DNA of 64,000 nucleotides from Acidipila rosea (GTDB lineage Bacteria; Acidobacteriota; Terriglobia; Terriglobales; Acidobacteriaceae): positions 62,001-126,000 of the forward strand of contig NZ_SMGK01000004.1 in NCBI RefSeq assembly GCF_004339725.1, given 5' to 3'. Under the pieces are notes generated by a model. The model saw nothing but the letters and a program-made list of their open reading frames with translations, did no database searches and was not told the DNA's origin. The translations under genes and the position numbers were made by a program. Positions 55,032-62,993 of this stretch are shown here, in pieces. Position 1 is the stretch's first letter; every line of letters begins with the position of its first letter.

Positions 55032-55832
55032 TCAACGCACGATGTGGAACATGCGGTCCCAGCGTGCGAAGTCTACGATGCCATTCATAGGATCGTTATC
55101 GTGTCCGAGTCTATCATTCGAGGGGGTCTGGGGCAGCCCAGGCAACTCATCCGCCGGCTGCTGGCGCAAGGAAAAGTAAACCACCAGGGGGCGGCCGACA
55201 ATTGCCCCTTTCGGCACAAAGCCCCAGTAGCGGCTATCCCGGCTGTGGTTGCGGTTATCGCCGAGTACGAAATAGTTATTCGCCGGGACGATCAGGTCCC
55301 CTTCCTGCACGTCGCGCCGCATCTCCAGCCACCAGTGCGAGTCAACTCCCGGATCACTGTAAGGGGTAAGCGGAAACTGGTCCCGGAAGCTGTCCCGGTA
55401 GCTTTGTTCATAGACGGCGTATGGTTCGGATATCGGCCTGCCGTTCACGAAGACCTCGCCGTTGCGCAGATGAATACGGTCGCCGGGAACCCCGATGACC
55501 CGCTTGACGACATGCTCCGGAGGGTCGAGCGGGAAGTGGAAGACGACTACATCCCCACGCTTCACTCGGCCGTAGGGAAGGAGCCATCCCCAATGCCCAG
55601 CCGGCCCGTAGACTGACTTGTTCACCAGAAGGAAGTCGCCGACCAGCAGGGTCCGCTCCATGGATTCGGAAGGGATGCGGAAGGGCTGGACGAGAAAAGT
55701 AAGTGCGAACAAAGAGATGACCAGAACAGATGCCAGCGATCGCGCCGCCTCAAGGAGAGAAGGGAAGAGATGGTGGTGGTGTTGCTGCTGGAGTTGTGTA
55801 GCCGAGGCCACCTGTAGGTCAACAGTGCTCAT
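55032..55832 (-). CDS. lepB: Signal peptidase I (first copy)
   Basis: 266 residues. A membrane helix (SLASVLVISLFALTFLVQPF) is followed by Ser in IPSESMERTLLVGDFLLVNK and Lys in HVVKRVIGVPGDRIHLRNG, with LGDNRNHSRDSRYWGFVP as box E. About as similar to its neighbour at 54217 as two family members normally are. The ATG overlaps the rnc stop as ATGA, so it is translationally coupled to RNase III. Both copies keep all catalytic residues. Confidence 0.96.
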   Translation of the reverse strand: MSTVDLQVASATQLQQQHHHHLFPSLLEAARSLASVLVISLFALTFLVQPFRIPSESMERTLLVGDFLLVNKSVYGPAGHWGWLLPYGRVKRGDVVVFHFPLDPPEHVVKRVIGVPGDRIHLRNGEVFVNGRPISEPYAVYEQSYRDSFRDQFPLTPYSDPGVDSHWWLEMRRDVQEGDLIVPANNYFVLGDNRNHSRDSRYWGFVPKGAIVGRPLVVYFSLRQQPADELPGLPQTPSNDRLGHDNDPMNGIVDFARWDRMFHIVR

Positions 55833-56590
55833 AATGCGACCTCTTTGCGGTGGCTCCGACGCAGCTTGTCGTAAGCGCGGCGGGCTGCTTCCTGCTCCGC
55901 TTTCTTCTTGGTCACGCCTATGCCGCGGGCAAGCATAGTTGCCGTTCCCTCAGTGGATGTCTGCACGGCGACTAGAAAGCGCTTGCGATGATCCGGACCG
56001 CTTTCCGCTTTGACTATGTATTCGGGCTGGCCAATCTTCTGAGCCTGGAGATACTCCTGTAAAGCTGATTTGTAATCGCCGATGGTGCTGGCATGCTTCA
56101 TCTGGGAGCGAAGCCCGTCGATATAAGGCGCGATGACATAGGACTCGACGAATCGGCTGGCAGGCGGAAGACCTCCATCGAGGTAAAGAGCAGCGATGAT
56201 CGCCTCAATACAGTTAGCCAGGAGAGCGCCTTTCTTCCTGCCGCCACTGCGCTCTTCGCCCCGCCCCAGGCGTAAATAGCTGCCAATCTCAAGAACCTGA
56301 GCAACTTTGCCGAGGTGCTGCCTGCTGACAAGCGCAGCGCGCAGCCGGGTAAGCTCCCCTTCACTCAGATCAGGAAATTTAAGATAGAGCCACTCCGCCG
56401 CGACCAGTCCTACAACGGCATCGCCCAGGAACTCCATCTGCTCGTTGTCAGAGAGATCGGGGCCAGGCTCTACACCAGAATTACGATTGGCATATTCATG
56501 GGCGAGCGAACTGTGGGTGAGCGCCTGGATAAGCAGGCGCTGCTGCCCGAACTTGTGTCCGAGTGTGCATTCCAGCTTAGAGAGATCCAT
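55829..56590 (-). CDS. rnc: Ribonuclease III
   Basis: 253 residues from the ATG at 56590; ten extra residues to 56620 lack conservation. The RNase III signature NEQMEFLGDAVVGLVAAEWLY and the later EAIIAALYLDGG with its acidic metal ligands form the nuclease domain; DYKSALQEYLQAQKIGQPEYIV and KKKAEQEAARRAYDKL are the double-stranded RNA-binding domain. It matures rRNA and processes structured RNA. First gene of the operon rnc-lepB-lepB-asmA-like; the 638-bp gap to rpoZ lies before it. Confidence 0.96.
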   Translation of the reverse strand: MDLSKLECTLGHKFGQQRLLIQALTHSSLAHEYANRNSGVEPGPDLSDNEQMEFLGDAVVGLVAAEWLYLKFPDLSEGELTRLRAALVSRQHLGKVAQVLEIGSYLRLGRGEERSGGRKKGALLANCIEAIIAALYLDGGLPPASRFVESYVIAPYIDGLRSQMKHASTIGDYKSALQEYLQAQKIGQPEYIVKAESGPDHRKRFLVAVQTSTEGTATMLARGIGVTKKKAEQEAARRAYDKLRRSHRKEVAL

Positions 56591-57228
56591 CAGCGCCGCG
56601 ATCCTGCCTTGACATGCCAATATTCGGCTTTCTTTACTTTATTCGATTTCGCAAGGGGAAGTCCCCCAATGGAAGGAATTTAGGCCGCAGAAAAGCATAT
56701 CTGCGTCGCCAGATCTATGGAATGTCATAGATTTAAGGCTTGCAATGGCAACCGCGGGTCTATAGCAAATCATTATGATTCATAGGCTTAAGGCTATTCC
56801 ATAGCACTCGGCATCCTTCCAAATCACGGAACCAAAACTGTAATCACCTATGAAAAAAAGTGTTGACCTGCTCTCGCCACAGGTTTAATTTCATCATTGC
56901 CGAGCCGAATTGCGGCCCTCGCCCAACTGTTTTGAGGATTGCTTTTTGCGCCTGCCGTTGTAGGCAGTTCCGATCCGAAGAGACCCTGATTACTCCAGCG
57001 CATCGCCTGGTTGACTCAGTTGTCTGCTGCTTAGAAGGGGCAGGGTCGGTAATGCGGCCAGTGGGGATATTTTTTGCAATCCTCGGACTTGTACGTGCGT
57101 CTATATACATGACGATTTTTTACGAAGACCGGTTTACTGCCATGCGTTTCTGAATTGCCGCTTCCTCCGGGTCGCGAGGCTTTGTGTGCAAATAGAACGG
57201 TCGAGACAAGATTAAGGAGAACACCAAA
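56591..57228. other. 638-bp gap rich in inverted repeats, no clear gene
   Basis: The gap between divergent rnc and rpoZ is AT-richer than its surroundings and lacks a convincing reading frame. It shows several inverted repeats: ATCTATG/CATAGAT (56713-56719 and 56726-56732), CTATGGAAT/ATTCCATAG (56715-56723 and 56796-56804), a repeated TTAAGGCT (56733-56740, 56788-56795), and a stem GACCCTG/CAGGGTC (56982-56988 and 57041-57047) that encloses smaller hairpins. It must hold the promoters of both flanking operons and may encode a structured RNA. Confidence 0.6.
56951..57047 (+). ncRNA. Candidate structured RNA (unassigned)
   Basis: Within the rnc-rpoZ gap a hairpin CTGCC-loop-GGCAG (56952-56956 and 56963-56967) is followed by a 7-bp closing stem GACCCTG/CAGGGTC around 56982-57047 enclosing CCAG...CTGG and other small stems. 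Orientation is not determined. It might be a leader of rpoZ, a small RNA or chance pairing. No known RNA family is recognised. Confidence 0.2.
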
Positions 57229-57456
57229 ATGCGGTCTGATTTGATTTTTGGGGCGCTTGCCCACGTCAACAATCGATACCAGCTTTGCCAGTTGGCTTCT
57301 AAGGCCACGCGCAAGCTTCATAAGCCGAACACAAGGCTGCAGGATACGACTAACGAAGTTCTGGTTCGCTTCCGTTACGCGAACCCGGCAGGAAGCCAAT
57401 CGCATCACGCTCTGATTCCTGCTGAAGCCGCTGAGCAGCATCGCCGCGCCGCTTAA
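57229..57456 (+). CDS. rpoZ: DNA-directed RNA polymerase omega subunit
   Basis: 75 residues. MRSDLIFGALAHVNNRYQLCQLASKATRKLHKPNTRLQDTTNEVLVRF resembles the small omega subunit, with the NRY...L...A.KATRKL helix region that folds against beta prime; omega helps polymerase assembly. AAGGAGAACACCAAA sits before the ATG at 57229. The stop (57454-57456) lies in the loop of the first of two duplicated hairpins. The distance to rho is 176 bp. The identification rests on short sequence similarity, so it is likely rather than certain. Confidence 0.62.
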   Translation: MRSDLIFGALAHVNNRYQLCQLASKATRKLHKPNTRLQDTTNEVLVRFRYANPAGSQSHHALIPAEAAEQHRRAA

Positions 57457-57505
57457 ATAGCAGCGCGGCCTTGCGCCGCGCCGCTTAAATAGCAGCGCGG
57501 CCTTG
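57442..57505. repeat. Perfect 32-nt tandem duplication of a GC hairpin
   Basis: Two identical 32-nt copies (57442-57473 and 57474-57505) begin CGCCGCGCCG and are followed by a third partial CGCCG. Each copy folds into a stem of 10 pairs and one mismatch with loop TAAAT (57443-57469 and 57475-57501). The rpoZ stop codon is in the first loop. The array lies between rpoZ and rho. Confidence 0.9.
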
Positions 57506-57510
57506 CGCCG

Positions 57511-57632
57511 CCTTCTCTTCTATAATAAAAATCAATTCAGATTTACTGGCACACGAAAGAAAACCTGCACTCAAGGCAATTTTCCTCCCGAAAGCCCTTC
57601 CCTCCACTCAAAGCTCTCCACCGTAGGTGACA
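57511..57632 (+). promoter_or_regulatory. C-rich, G-poor leader of rho
   Basis: The bases 57562-57622 contain 27 C and only 6 G in 61 nt, with no strong stem. Such unstructured C-rich RNA is what Rho binds (rut), and rho is autoregulated by attenuation in its leader in several bacteria. A TATAAT box at 57521-57526 could start this leader, though no good -35 is seen. Confidence 0.4.
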
Positions 57633-58883
57633 ATGACCATCTCTGAACTGAAAGAAAAAAATATTACCGAGCTGAGCCGCATTGCGCGCACGCTCGAAAT
57701 TCCCGGCACCAGCGGCCTTCGCAAACAGGACCTCATCTTCAAGATTCTGCAGGCGCAGAGCGAAAAGGAAGGTCATATTTTCGCCGAGGGTGTGCTTGAA
57801 ATCCTGCCCGATGGCTACGGTTTCCTCCGCTCACCGGATTACAACTACCTGCCTGGCCCCGATGACATTTATGTCTCCCCTTCGCAGATCCGCAAGTTCG
57901 ACCTGAAGACCGGCGATACGATCAGCGGCAATGTTCGTCCGCCGCATGAGGGCGAGAAATACTTTGCCCTGGTCAAGATCGAGGCTATCAACTTCGAATC
58001 TCCCGAGGAGACTCGCAACAAGATTCTCTTTGACAACCTGACCCCGCTTTATCCGCAGGAGCGGATCAAGATGGAAACGGTCCGTGAGAGCATCAGCGGA
58101 CGCGTGATGGATCTGTTGACCCCGGTAGGCAAGGGGCAGCGCGGCTTGATTGTAGCTCCGCCGCGCACCGGTAAGACGATGCTGCTGCAGTCGATTGCGA
58201 ATTCGATCACTTCCAACCATCCTGAAGTTGTGCTGATTGTGCTGCTGATCGATGAGCGCCCGGAAGAAGTCACGGATATGCAGCGTTCGGTGAAGGGCGA
58301 GGTTATCAGCTCGACCTTTGATGAGCCGGCAGCGCGTCACGTTCAGGTGGCAGAGATGGTTATTGAGAAGGCCAAGCGTCTTGTCGAACACAAGCGCGAT
58401 GTAGTCATCCTGCTCGACTCAATCACTCGTCTCGCCCGCGCTTACAACACGATTGTTCCGCCTTCGGGCAAGGTGCTGTCGGGCGGCGTCGACTCCAATG
58501 CTCTGCAGCGCCCGAAGCGCTTCTTCGGCGCGGCCCGCAACATCGAGGAAGGCGGTTCGCTGACGATTATCGCCACGGCGCTGGTGGACACTGGCTCGCG
58601 CATGGATGAGGTCATCTTCGAGGAGTTCAAGGGCACGGGCAACATGGAAGTGATTCTCGATCGCAAACTGGTCGACAAGCGCGTCTTCCCGGCCATCGAT
58701 ATCCAGCGCTCGGGCACCCGTAAAGAAGAGCTGCTGATCCCGAAGGAGGACCTGAGCCGTATCTGGGTGCTTCGAAAGGTGCTGAATCCTCTTTCGCCGA
58801 CTGAAGCGATGGAACTGCTGGTCGACAAACTTGGAAAGACTCGCAATAACAGCGAGTTCCTGCACAACATGAACGCACTCTAA
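57633..58883 (+). CDS. rho: Transcription termination factor Rho
   Basis: 416 residues from ATG 57633 ([23 protein letters not shown]); a GTG two codons earlier exists. The N-domain is followed by the cold-shock-like RNA-binding part ([30 protein letters not shown]), Walker A in [14 protein letters not shown], Walker B in [17 protein letters not shown], and the Q-loop/R-loop region with [35 protein letters not shown]. Forms the hexameric ATP-dependent RNA translocase that ends transcription. An intrinsic-type hairpin follows at 58892. Confidence 0.98.
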   Translation: MTISELKEKNITELSRIARTLEIPGTSGLRKQDLIFKILQAQSEKEGHIFAEGVLEILPDGYGFLRSPDYNYLPGPDDIYVSPSQIRKFDLKTGDTISGNVRPPHEGEKYFALVKIEAINFESPEETRNKILFDNLTPLYPQERIKMETVRESISGRVMDLLTPVGKGQRGLIVAPPRTGKTMLLQSIANSITSNHPEVVLIVLLIDERPEEVTDMQRSVKGEVISSTFDEPAARHVQVAEMVIEKAKRLVEHKRDVVILLDSITRLARAYNTIVPPSGKVLSGGVDSNALQRPKRFFGAARNIEEGGSLTIIATALVDTGSRMDEVIFEEFKGTGNMEVILDRKLVDKRVFPAIDIQRSGTRKEELLIPKEDLSRIWVLRKVLNPLSPTEAMELLVDKLGKTRNNSEFLHNMNAL

Positions 58884-58891
58884 AAGAGAGA

Positions 58892-58931
58892 AAAGCGCGC
58901 CGGTGGTTACAAGCCGCCCGGCGCGCTTTCT
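58892..58931 (+). terminator. Stem-loop terminator after rho
   Basis: A perfect 12-bp GC-rich stem (arms 58892-58903 and 58918-58929) ends in CTTT-like sequence, 9 bp after the rho stop. A second smaller hairpin GCCGCC-ACCACTA-GGCGGC at 58955-58973, followed by TTTGTTG, overlaps the end of the convergent PA2169-type gene. Confidence 0.8.
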
Positions 58932-58965
58932 TGTGTGAATTCGGTTTCTGTTCCAGCCGCCACCA

Positions 58966-59424
58966 CTAGGCGGCTTTGTTGTCCCTGAGCGCCTTCACAG
59001 TATCATGCGCCGTCTGAATGTGCGTCTGCTGCCGGGTCAGTATCTCCCGAATGTCTGCCGGGAGGTGTTCTTTGAGCGCCTCCTGGTAGGCTTTCTTTGC
59101 GGCATCTTCACCCTGTTCGGCTGTGGCCAGCAAGGCATGGTCGCCACCGCCGAGGTTGGCCTTCAATTCGCCCCAGGCGCGATGCACCTTCCCCGATAAC
59201 ATTCCGCTTTGATGCACATCTTTCACGCCAAGGCGGTGTAATTCATTTTCGAGCTCGCCTGCGAAGTTAGCGCGTACCTGCGTCTCTTTCATGAAGTACA
59301 GGCGCGCTGATTCGTCCTTGATATGGTTCCCTATCTCGGTGAAGCCCTGGTGGCTGTCGCGGAGAAAATCGACCAGCTTCTCCAGTGTTGCCTTTACCTT
59401 CTCGTGATCAATGCTTTCTGCCAT
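58966..59424 (-). CDS. PA2169/DUF2383-family four-helix protein
   Basis: 152 residues. Long amphipathic helices with VDFLRDSHQGFTEIGNHIKDESARLYFMKETQVRANFAGELENEL and KVHRAWGELKANLGGGDHALLATAEQGEDAAKKAYQEALKE match the PA2169 ferritin-like four-helix-bundle proteins, whose role is not established (stress association in several bacteria). AAAGGAA precedes the ATG at 59424. The gene converges with rho, and a YCII-domain gene follows upstream on the same strand. Confidence 0.88.
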   Translation of the reverse strand: MAESIDHEKVKATLEKLVDFLRDSHQGFTEIGNHIKDESARLYFMKETQVRANFAGELENELHRLGVKDVHQSGMLSGKVHRAWGELKANLGGGDHALLATAEQGEDAAKKAYQEALKEHLPADIREILTRQQTHIQTAHDTVKALRDNKAA

Positions 59425-59502
59425 GGATTAGTTCCTTTCACGCGGTGAGATGCCGTCAGGAACAAAAAGGTCAGGCTGCGTGCTGTATTCGAGCAGTCAG
59501 GG

Positions 59503-59829
59503 TTAGAATTCAACCCGGACTGCGTCGAGAGAAGGAAAATATACAGGCAGGATCTCCGCGGACAGACGCGCTGCCAGGATAGACGGGTCCTGCGATACAA
59601 GCTCTTTGGCTTCTTCAAGAGAGGCGGCCTCGATTACGGTGACGCCGCGTATAGGGTTTTCATCCGTAACGGGTCCGGCAAAAAGGAAATGCCGCGCCTC
59701 AATCTGTTCGCGCATGAACGCAAGATGTTGTGCGCCAAGCTCCTCGGCGCCGGCGATATCGTTCCACCGTTCTCCCTTGCGGAGCAGACAGACAAAATAG
59801 GATTTCAGATTCCGGGGTACATTCTTCAC
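59503..59829 (-). CDS. YCII-related domain protein
   Basis: 108 residues starting at GTG 59829 with AGGAG upstream. The ferredoxin-like fold of the YciI family shows in YFVCLLRKGERW, the HLAFMREQIEARHFLFAGPV stretch and VTVIEAASLEEAKELVSQDPSI, with a His near the usual active-site position. YCII-type proteins are small and of mostly unknown chemistry (dehalogenase or other hydrolase-like roles have been suggested). It is divergent from the small membrane protein gene at 59914. Confidence 0.85.
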   Translation of the reverse strand: MKNVPRNLKSYFVCLLRKGERWNDIAGAEELGAQHLAFMREQIEARHFLFAGPVTDENPIRGVTVIEAASLEEAKELVSQDPSILAARLSAEILPVYFPSLDAVRVEF

Positions 59830-59913
59830 TCGATGCTCCTAAGGAGGATGATGCCATGATAACGGGAGCAACGAATCAGCGGTGTTCAGGCTCCTATGCA
59901 GTGAGGGAGAAAA

Positions 59914-60180
59914 ATGAACCTGTCCAAAATGAAGTATCTGTCTGGCATGATGTTGATCGGCGATGGGGTTGCGGCCTTGGTGCGTCCCCATCGGGACGTG
60001 TACGCATGGCATACAGGGCCCGCCGCCTGGCAGGGTCTGATGCGCTATCTGGACGAGCGTCCAGCTCTGACACGTGCCATCGGTGCTGCGGAGATCGCTG
60101 CCGGAATGTTGTTGCTGGGCGGTAAAAAGCCGACTGTGAAGCAGCTTGTAGAGGATATCCCGCTCGGTTCGGCGGCGTGA
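59914..60180 (+). CDS. Small membrane protein of unknown function
   Basis: 88 residues; GAGGGAGAAAA upstream supports the ATG. Hydrophobic segments (MKYLSGMMLIGDGVAALVRP and ALTRAIGAAEIAAGMLLLGG) suggest two membrane helices with a WHTGPAAWQGLMRYLDERP loop. I do not recognise a family. It lies 35 bp before the AlaX-like gene on the same strand and may share its transcript. Confidence 0.7.
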   Translation: MNLSKMKYLSGMMLIGDGVAALVRPHRDVYAWHTGPAAWQGLMRYLDERPALTRAIGAAEIAAGMLLLGGKKPTVKQLVEDIPLGSAA

Positions 60181-60215
60181 CGCGGTAAACTGGAGGGAAT
60201 CCGCGTGACCCATCC

Positions 60216-61523
60216 ATGACCGAACGGCTCTACTACCACGACTCTTTTCTGAAGACATTTAAGGCGCAGGTGAGGGATGTGAGGTTACATTCCCAGACAG
60301 CAGCGCAGTCAGTGTGGCAAATAGCGCTGGATCGTTCAGCCTTCTATCCGACAAGTGGTGGGCAGCCCTACGACACAGGGATGCTGACTGCGGCTTCGCG
60401 CAGCGGCACCCTGCTTGAGGTGGGGGTTGATGCTGTGGAAGAAGATGAGCAGGGAGAAGTCTGGCACACGACCCTCAAACCTCTGCTCGCCGGAACCGAG
60501 ATCGCCGGCACGATCGATTGGCCACGCCGTCTCGATCACATGCAGCAACACAGCGGGCAACACCTGCTGTCCGCCGTCTTTGCCCATGAACTGCGGGCGA
60601 TGACGGTCTCTTTCCACCTTGGAGAAGAAGTTTCTACGATTGACCTTGCAACAGAGACCTTGGCACACCACAGTCTGGAGCGTGTGGAGCGGATCGCGAA
60701 TGAATTAATCGCCGAGGATCGTTCTGTGACGGTGACCCAGGTTTCGCGTGCGGACGCAGAAGCAAAACTTGCCGCCGGAATTCTCCGCAAGCTTCCGCCT
60801 ATTGAGGGAACAATCCGCCTGATCGAGATCGCGGACTATGACCTCAATGCATGTGGTGGGACCCACGTGCACGCCACGGGGCAAATCGGCGGCCTGCACC
60901 TGCGCTCTGTTGAGCGCGTGAGGCAGGGCCTCCGTGTTGAGTTTGTGTGTGGCCTGCGGGCGGTTAAGTCGGCACGGCAGGATTACGGCGCATTGAGTCG
61001 CACAGCGTCGGCTCTTTCTGTATCCCGGAACCAGGTGCCGGAGGCTGCCGAACGTGTGCTTTCCGAGGTGAAAGCTGCTCAGAAGAGAAGCGAAAAGATC
61101 CTGGAAGAACTTGCCGGTTATCAGGCGGCCAGACTCGCAGTCGAGGAGCAGATACACAGGGGGATACGTGAGGTCCGGCGAATTTTCCCCGATCGCGAAG
61201 CTGCTTACGTCAAGCTCCTCGCCTCGCGGCTTGCGGCATCCGTGCCTCAGACGGTTGCTCTTTTCGCGGCTACACAGCAGGAGCCAGCGGTAATCGTGCT
61301 GTCGCGCAGCAGCGGCATGGAATTCCACTGTGGCGATGTTCTCAAGGCGGCATTGGCAGAATCAGGTCTACGCGGCGGAGGCTCTGCCGATCTTGCCCAA
61401 GGCCAGGCGCCTCGTTCGCAGGCGGACGAAATATTGCAGAGGATATCGACCGCCATTCGCGGGGCCCGATTGGCAGACTCTGAAGAGAGCTTTCCCAATC
61501 GCGGATCGGCTGCTAAACTGTAA
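60216..61523 (+). CDS. Alanyl-tRNA editing protein (AlaX-type with DHHA1 domain)
   Basis: 435 residues, the long AlaX-like form. The editing zinc site is visible as His112 and His116 in QQHSGQHLL and Cys213/His217 in NACGGTHVHATG. The N-terminal SAFYPTSGGQPYDTG and the late DHHA1 part (GLRGGGSADLAQGQAPRS) match AlaRS editing domains; there is no catalytic aminoacylation domain. Such proteins hydrolyse Ser-tRNA-Ala and Gly-tRNA-Ala to prevent mistranslation. The stop is 20 bp before a tRNA-Ala gene on the same strand. Confidence 0.9.
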   Translation: MTERLYYHDSFLKTFKAQVRDVRLHSQTAAQSVWQIALDRSAFYPTSGGQPYDTGMLTAASRSGTLLEVGVDAVEEDEQGEVWHTTLKPLLAGTEIAGTIDWPRRLDHMQQHSGQHLLSAVFAHELRAMTVSFHLGEEVSTIDLATETLAHHSLERVERIANELIAEDRSVTVTQVSRADAEAKLAAGILRKLPPIEGTIRLIEIADYDLNACGGTHVHATGQIGGLHLRSVERVRQGLRVEFVCGLRAVKSARQDYGALSRTASALSVSRNQVPEAAERVLSEVKAAQKRSEKILEELAGYQAARLAVEEQIHRGIREVRRIFPDREAAYVKLLASRLAASVPQTVALFAATQQEPAVIVLSRSSGMEFHCGDVLKAALAESGLRGGGSADLAQGQAPRSQADEILQRISTAIRGARLADSEESFPNRGSAAKL

Positions 61524-61543
61524 AGGTTGTGCCCACCTGATGT

Positions 61544-61619
61544 GGGGCTATAGCTCAGCTGGGAGAGCGCCTCGTTCGCAACGAGGAGGTCAACGGTTCG
61601 ATCCCGTTTAGCTCCACCA
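61544..61619 (+). tRNA. tRNA-Ala (anticodon CGC)
   Basis: A 76-nt cloverleaf with CCA encoded. The acceptor stem GGGGCTA pairs with TAGCTCC with one G-U pair; the anticodon stem is CTCGT-TCGCA-ACGAG with CGC, reading GCG codons; the T arm carries GGTTCGATCCC. It follows the editing-protein gene by 20 bp. Confidence 0.96.
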
Positions 61620-61705
61620 ATTTCCTATATTTTTAGACGGCAGACATGGCCTTCCGGTGTTGATAACGCCCGCATAGATATCCCGCGCGAGCAGGGCTCT
61701 TGTGG

Positions 61706-61741
61706 AAAAAGGGAAGGCCGCGCAGTTTGCACGGCCGTTCC
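61706..61741 (-). terminator. Rho-independent terminator after the alcohol dehydrogenase gene
   Basis: On the minus strand, arms 61732-61741 and 61712-61720 form a 9-bp stem with one bulge, followed by CTTTTT (61706-61711), 26 bp after the stop codon of the dehydrogenase gene. Confidence 0.7.
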
Positions 61742-61766
61742 TCCTGCTTCACGCTTTCCAAGTTGT

Positions 61767-62963
61767 TCAGGCAGCGACCGCGCCCTCCGCCCAGGGGTCG
61801 AGCACAACCTTGGTGCAATGATCCTCCTTATCGCGGAAAATCTTGTATGCTTCCGGGGCATCAGCGAGCGGCAGGCGATGACTGATGACGAAGCTTGGGT
61901 CGATCTCGCCGGCCTGAATGCGTTTAAGCAGCGGCGCCATGTAACGCATCATGTGGGTCTGCCCGGTTTTGAGAGTTAGGGCTTTATTCATGAGGGCGCC
62001 GAGGGGAATCGTATCGTCAAAGCCGGCATAGACGCCGGGGATGGATACTGTCCCTCCCTTTTTACAGGCCTGGATACATTCGCGAATCACTACCGGCCTG
62101 TCTGTTTCCATGCGCAGGGCCTGCTTGATACGGTCATAGAGATAGAGCGCTCCGTGTCCGAATGCTTCCATGCCAACTGCATCCATACAGGAGTCGGGTC
62201 CGCGGTTACCAGTCAGGTCTCTAAGCGCATCCAGGGTATTCACTTCCTCAAAGTTCAGTGTCTCCGCGCCCGCCGCGGAGGCGAGAGCGAGGCGATCCTG
62301 AACATGGTCGATGGCAATGACCCTGCCCGCACCGAGCATGAAGGCACTCCGGATGGCGAATTGCCCGACAGGGCCGCATCCCCAGATGGCGACTGTATCT
62401 CCAGACTTGATGTTGCAGTTTTCCGCGGCCATATAGCCGGTGGGGAAGATGTCGGAGAGGAACAGCACCTGATCGTCACTGAGCCCGTCTGGGATTTTGA
62501 TAGGGCCGACATCGGCAAAAGGTACGCGGGCGTATTGCGCCTGGCCTCCTGCATAGCCTCCCAGCATGTGGGTATAACCGAAGAGGCCAGAAGGCGAGTA
62601 GCCCATCATCTTCTCCGCGAACCAGGCATTAGGATTCGAATTATCGCAAAGGGACCACAGCTTCTCCTCGCAGGAAAAGCAATGACCGCAGGCGATGGTA
62701 AAGGGGACGACAACCCGATCGCCGACCTTCAGCTTCTTTTTGTCGATGCCGGGGCCAATTTCAACAACCTCGCCCATAAATTCATGGCCGAGAATGTCTC
62801 CTTGCTCCAGCGTGGGCACATAACCGTCATAAAGGTGCAGGTCAGATCCGCAAATCGCGGTTCGGGTGACGCGCACAATGGCGTCGCGCGGATTCAGGAT
62901 GCGGGGATCAGGCACGTCGTGCACCTGGATATTCTCTTTGCCCATCCAGCAGACAGCTTTCAT
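61767..62963 (-). CDS. Zinc-dependent alcohol dehydrogenase (formaldehyde-dehydrogenase-like MDR)
   Basis: 398 residues from the ATG at 62963, which has AAGGAG upstream. The catalytic Zn ligands appear as Cys in [12 protein letters not shown] and His-Glu in [10 protein letters not shown]; the structural Zn site is [16 protein letters not shown]. The Rossmann motif is [13 protein letters not shown]. It belongs to the GroES-like medium-chain dehydrogenases, close to glutathione-independent formaldehyde dehydrogenases, but the substrate is not determined. It follows the SRPBCC gene by 30 bp on the same strand. Confidence 0.93.
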   Translation of the reverse strand: MKAVCWMGKENIQVHDVPDPRILNPRDAIVRVTRTAICGSDLHLYDGYVPTLEQGDILGHEFMGEVVEIGPGIDKKKLKVGDRVVVPFTIACGHCFSCEEKLWSLCDNSNPNAWFAEKMMGYSPSGLFGYTHMLGGYAGGQAQYARVPFADVGPIKIPDGLSDDQVLFLSDIFPTGYMAAENCNIKSGDTVAIWGCGPVGQFAIRSAFMLGAGRVIAIDHVQDRLALASAAGAETLNFEEVNTLDALRDLTGNRGPDSCMDAVGMEAFGHGALYLYDRIKQALRMETDRPVVIRECIQACKKGGTVSIPGVYAGFDDTIPLGALMNKALTLKTGQTHMMRYMAPLLKRIQAGEIDPSFVISHRLPLADAPEAYKIFRDKEDHCTKVVLDPWAEGAVAA

Positions 62964-62993
62964 GATCAACTCCTTAAGCAGGTATCGGTTTGG

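Noticed and set aside
57052..57153. Possible 33-residue hydrophobic ORF in the rnc-rpoZ gap
   Set aside because: AAGGGG is poorly spaced and the peptide has no conserved pattern; structure of the gap is better explained as non-coding. Left as unproven.
57442..57505. Short CRISPR-like array
   Set aside because: Only two adjacent copies without spacers; it is a tandem hairpin duplication, not CRISPR.
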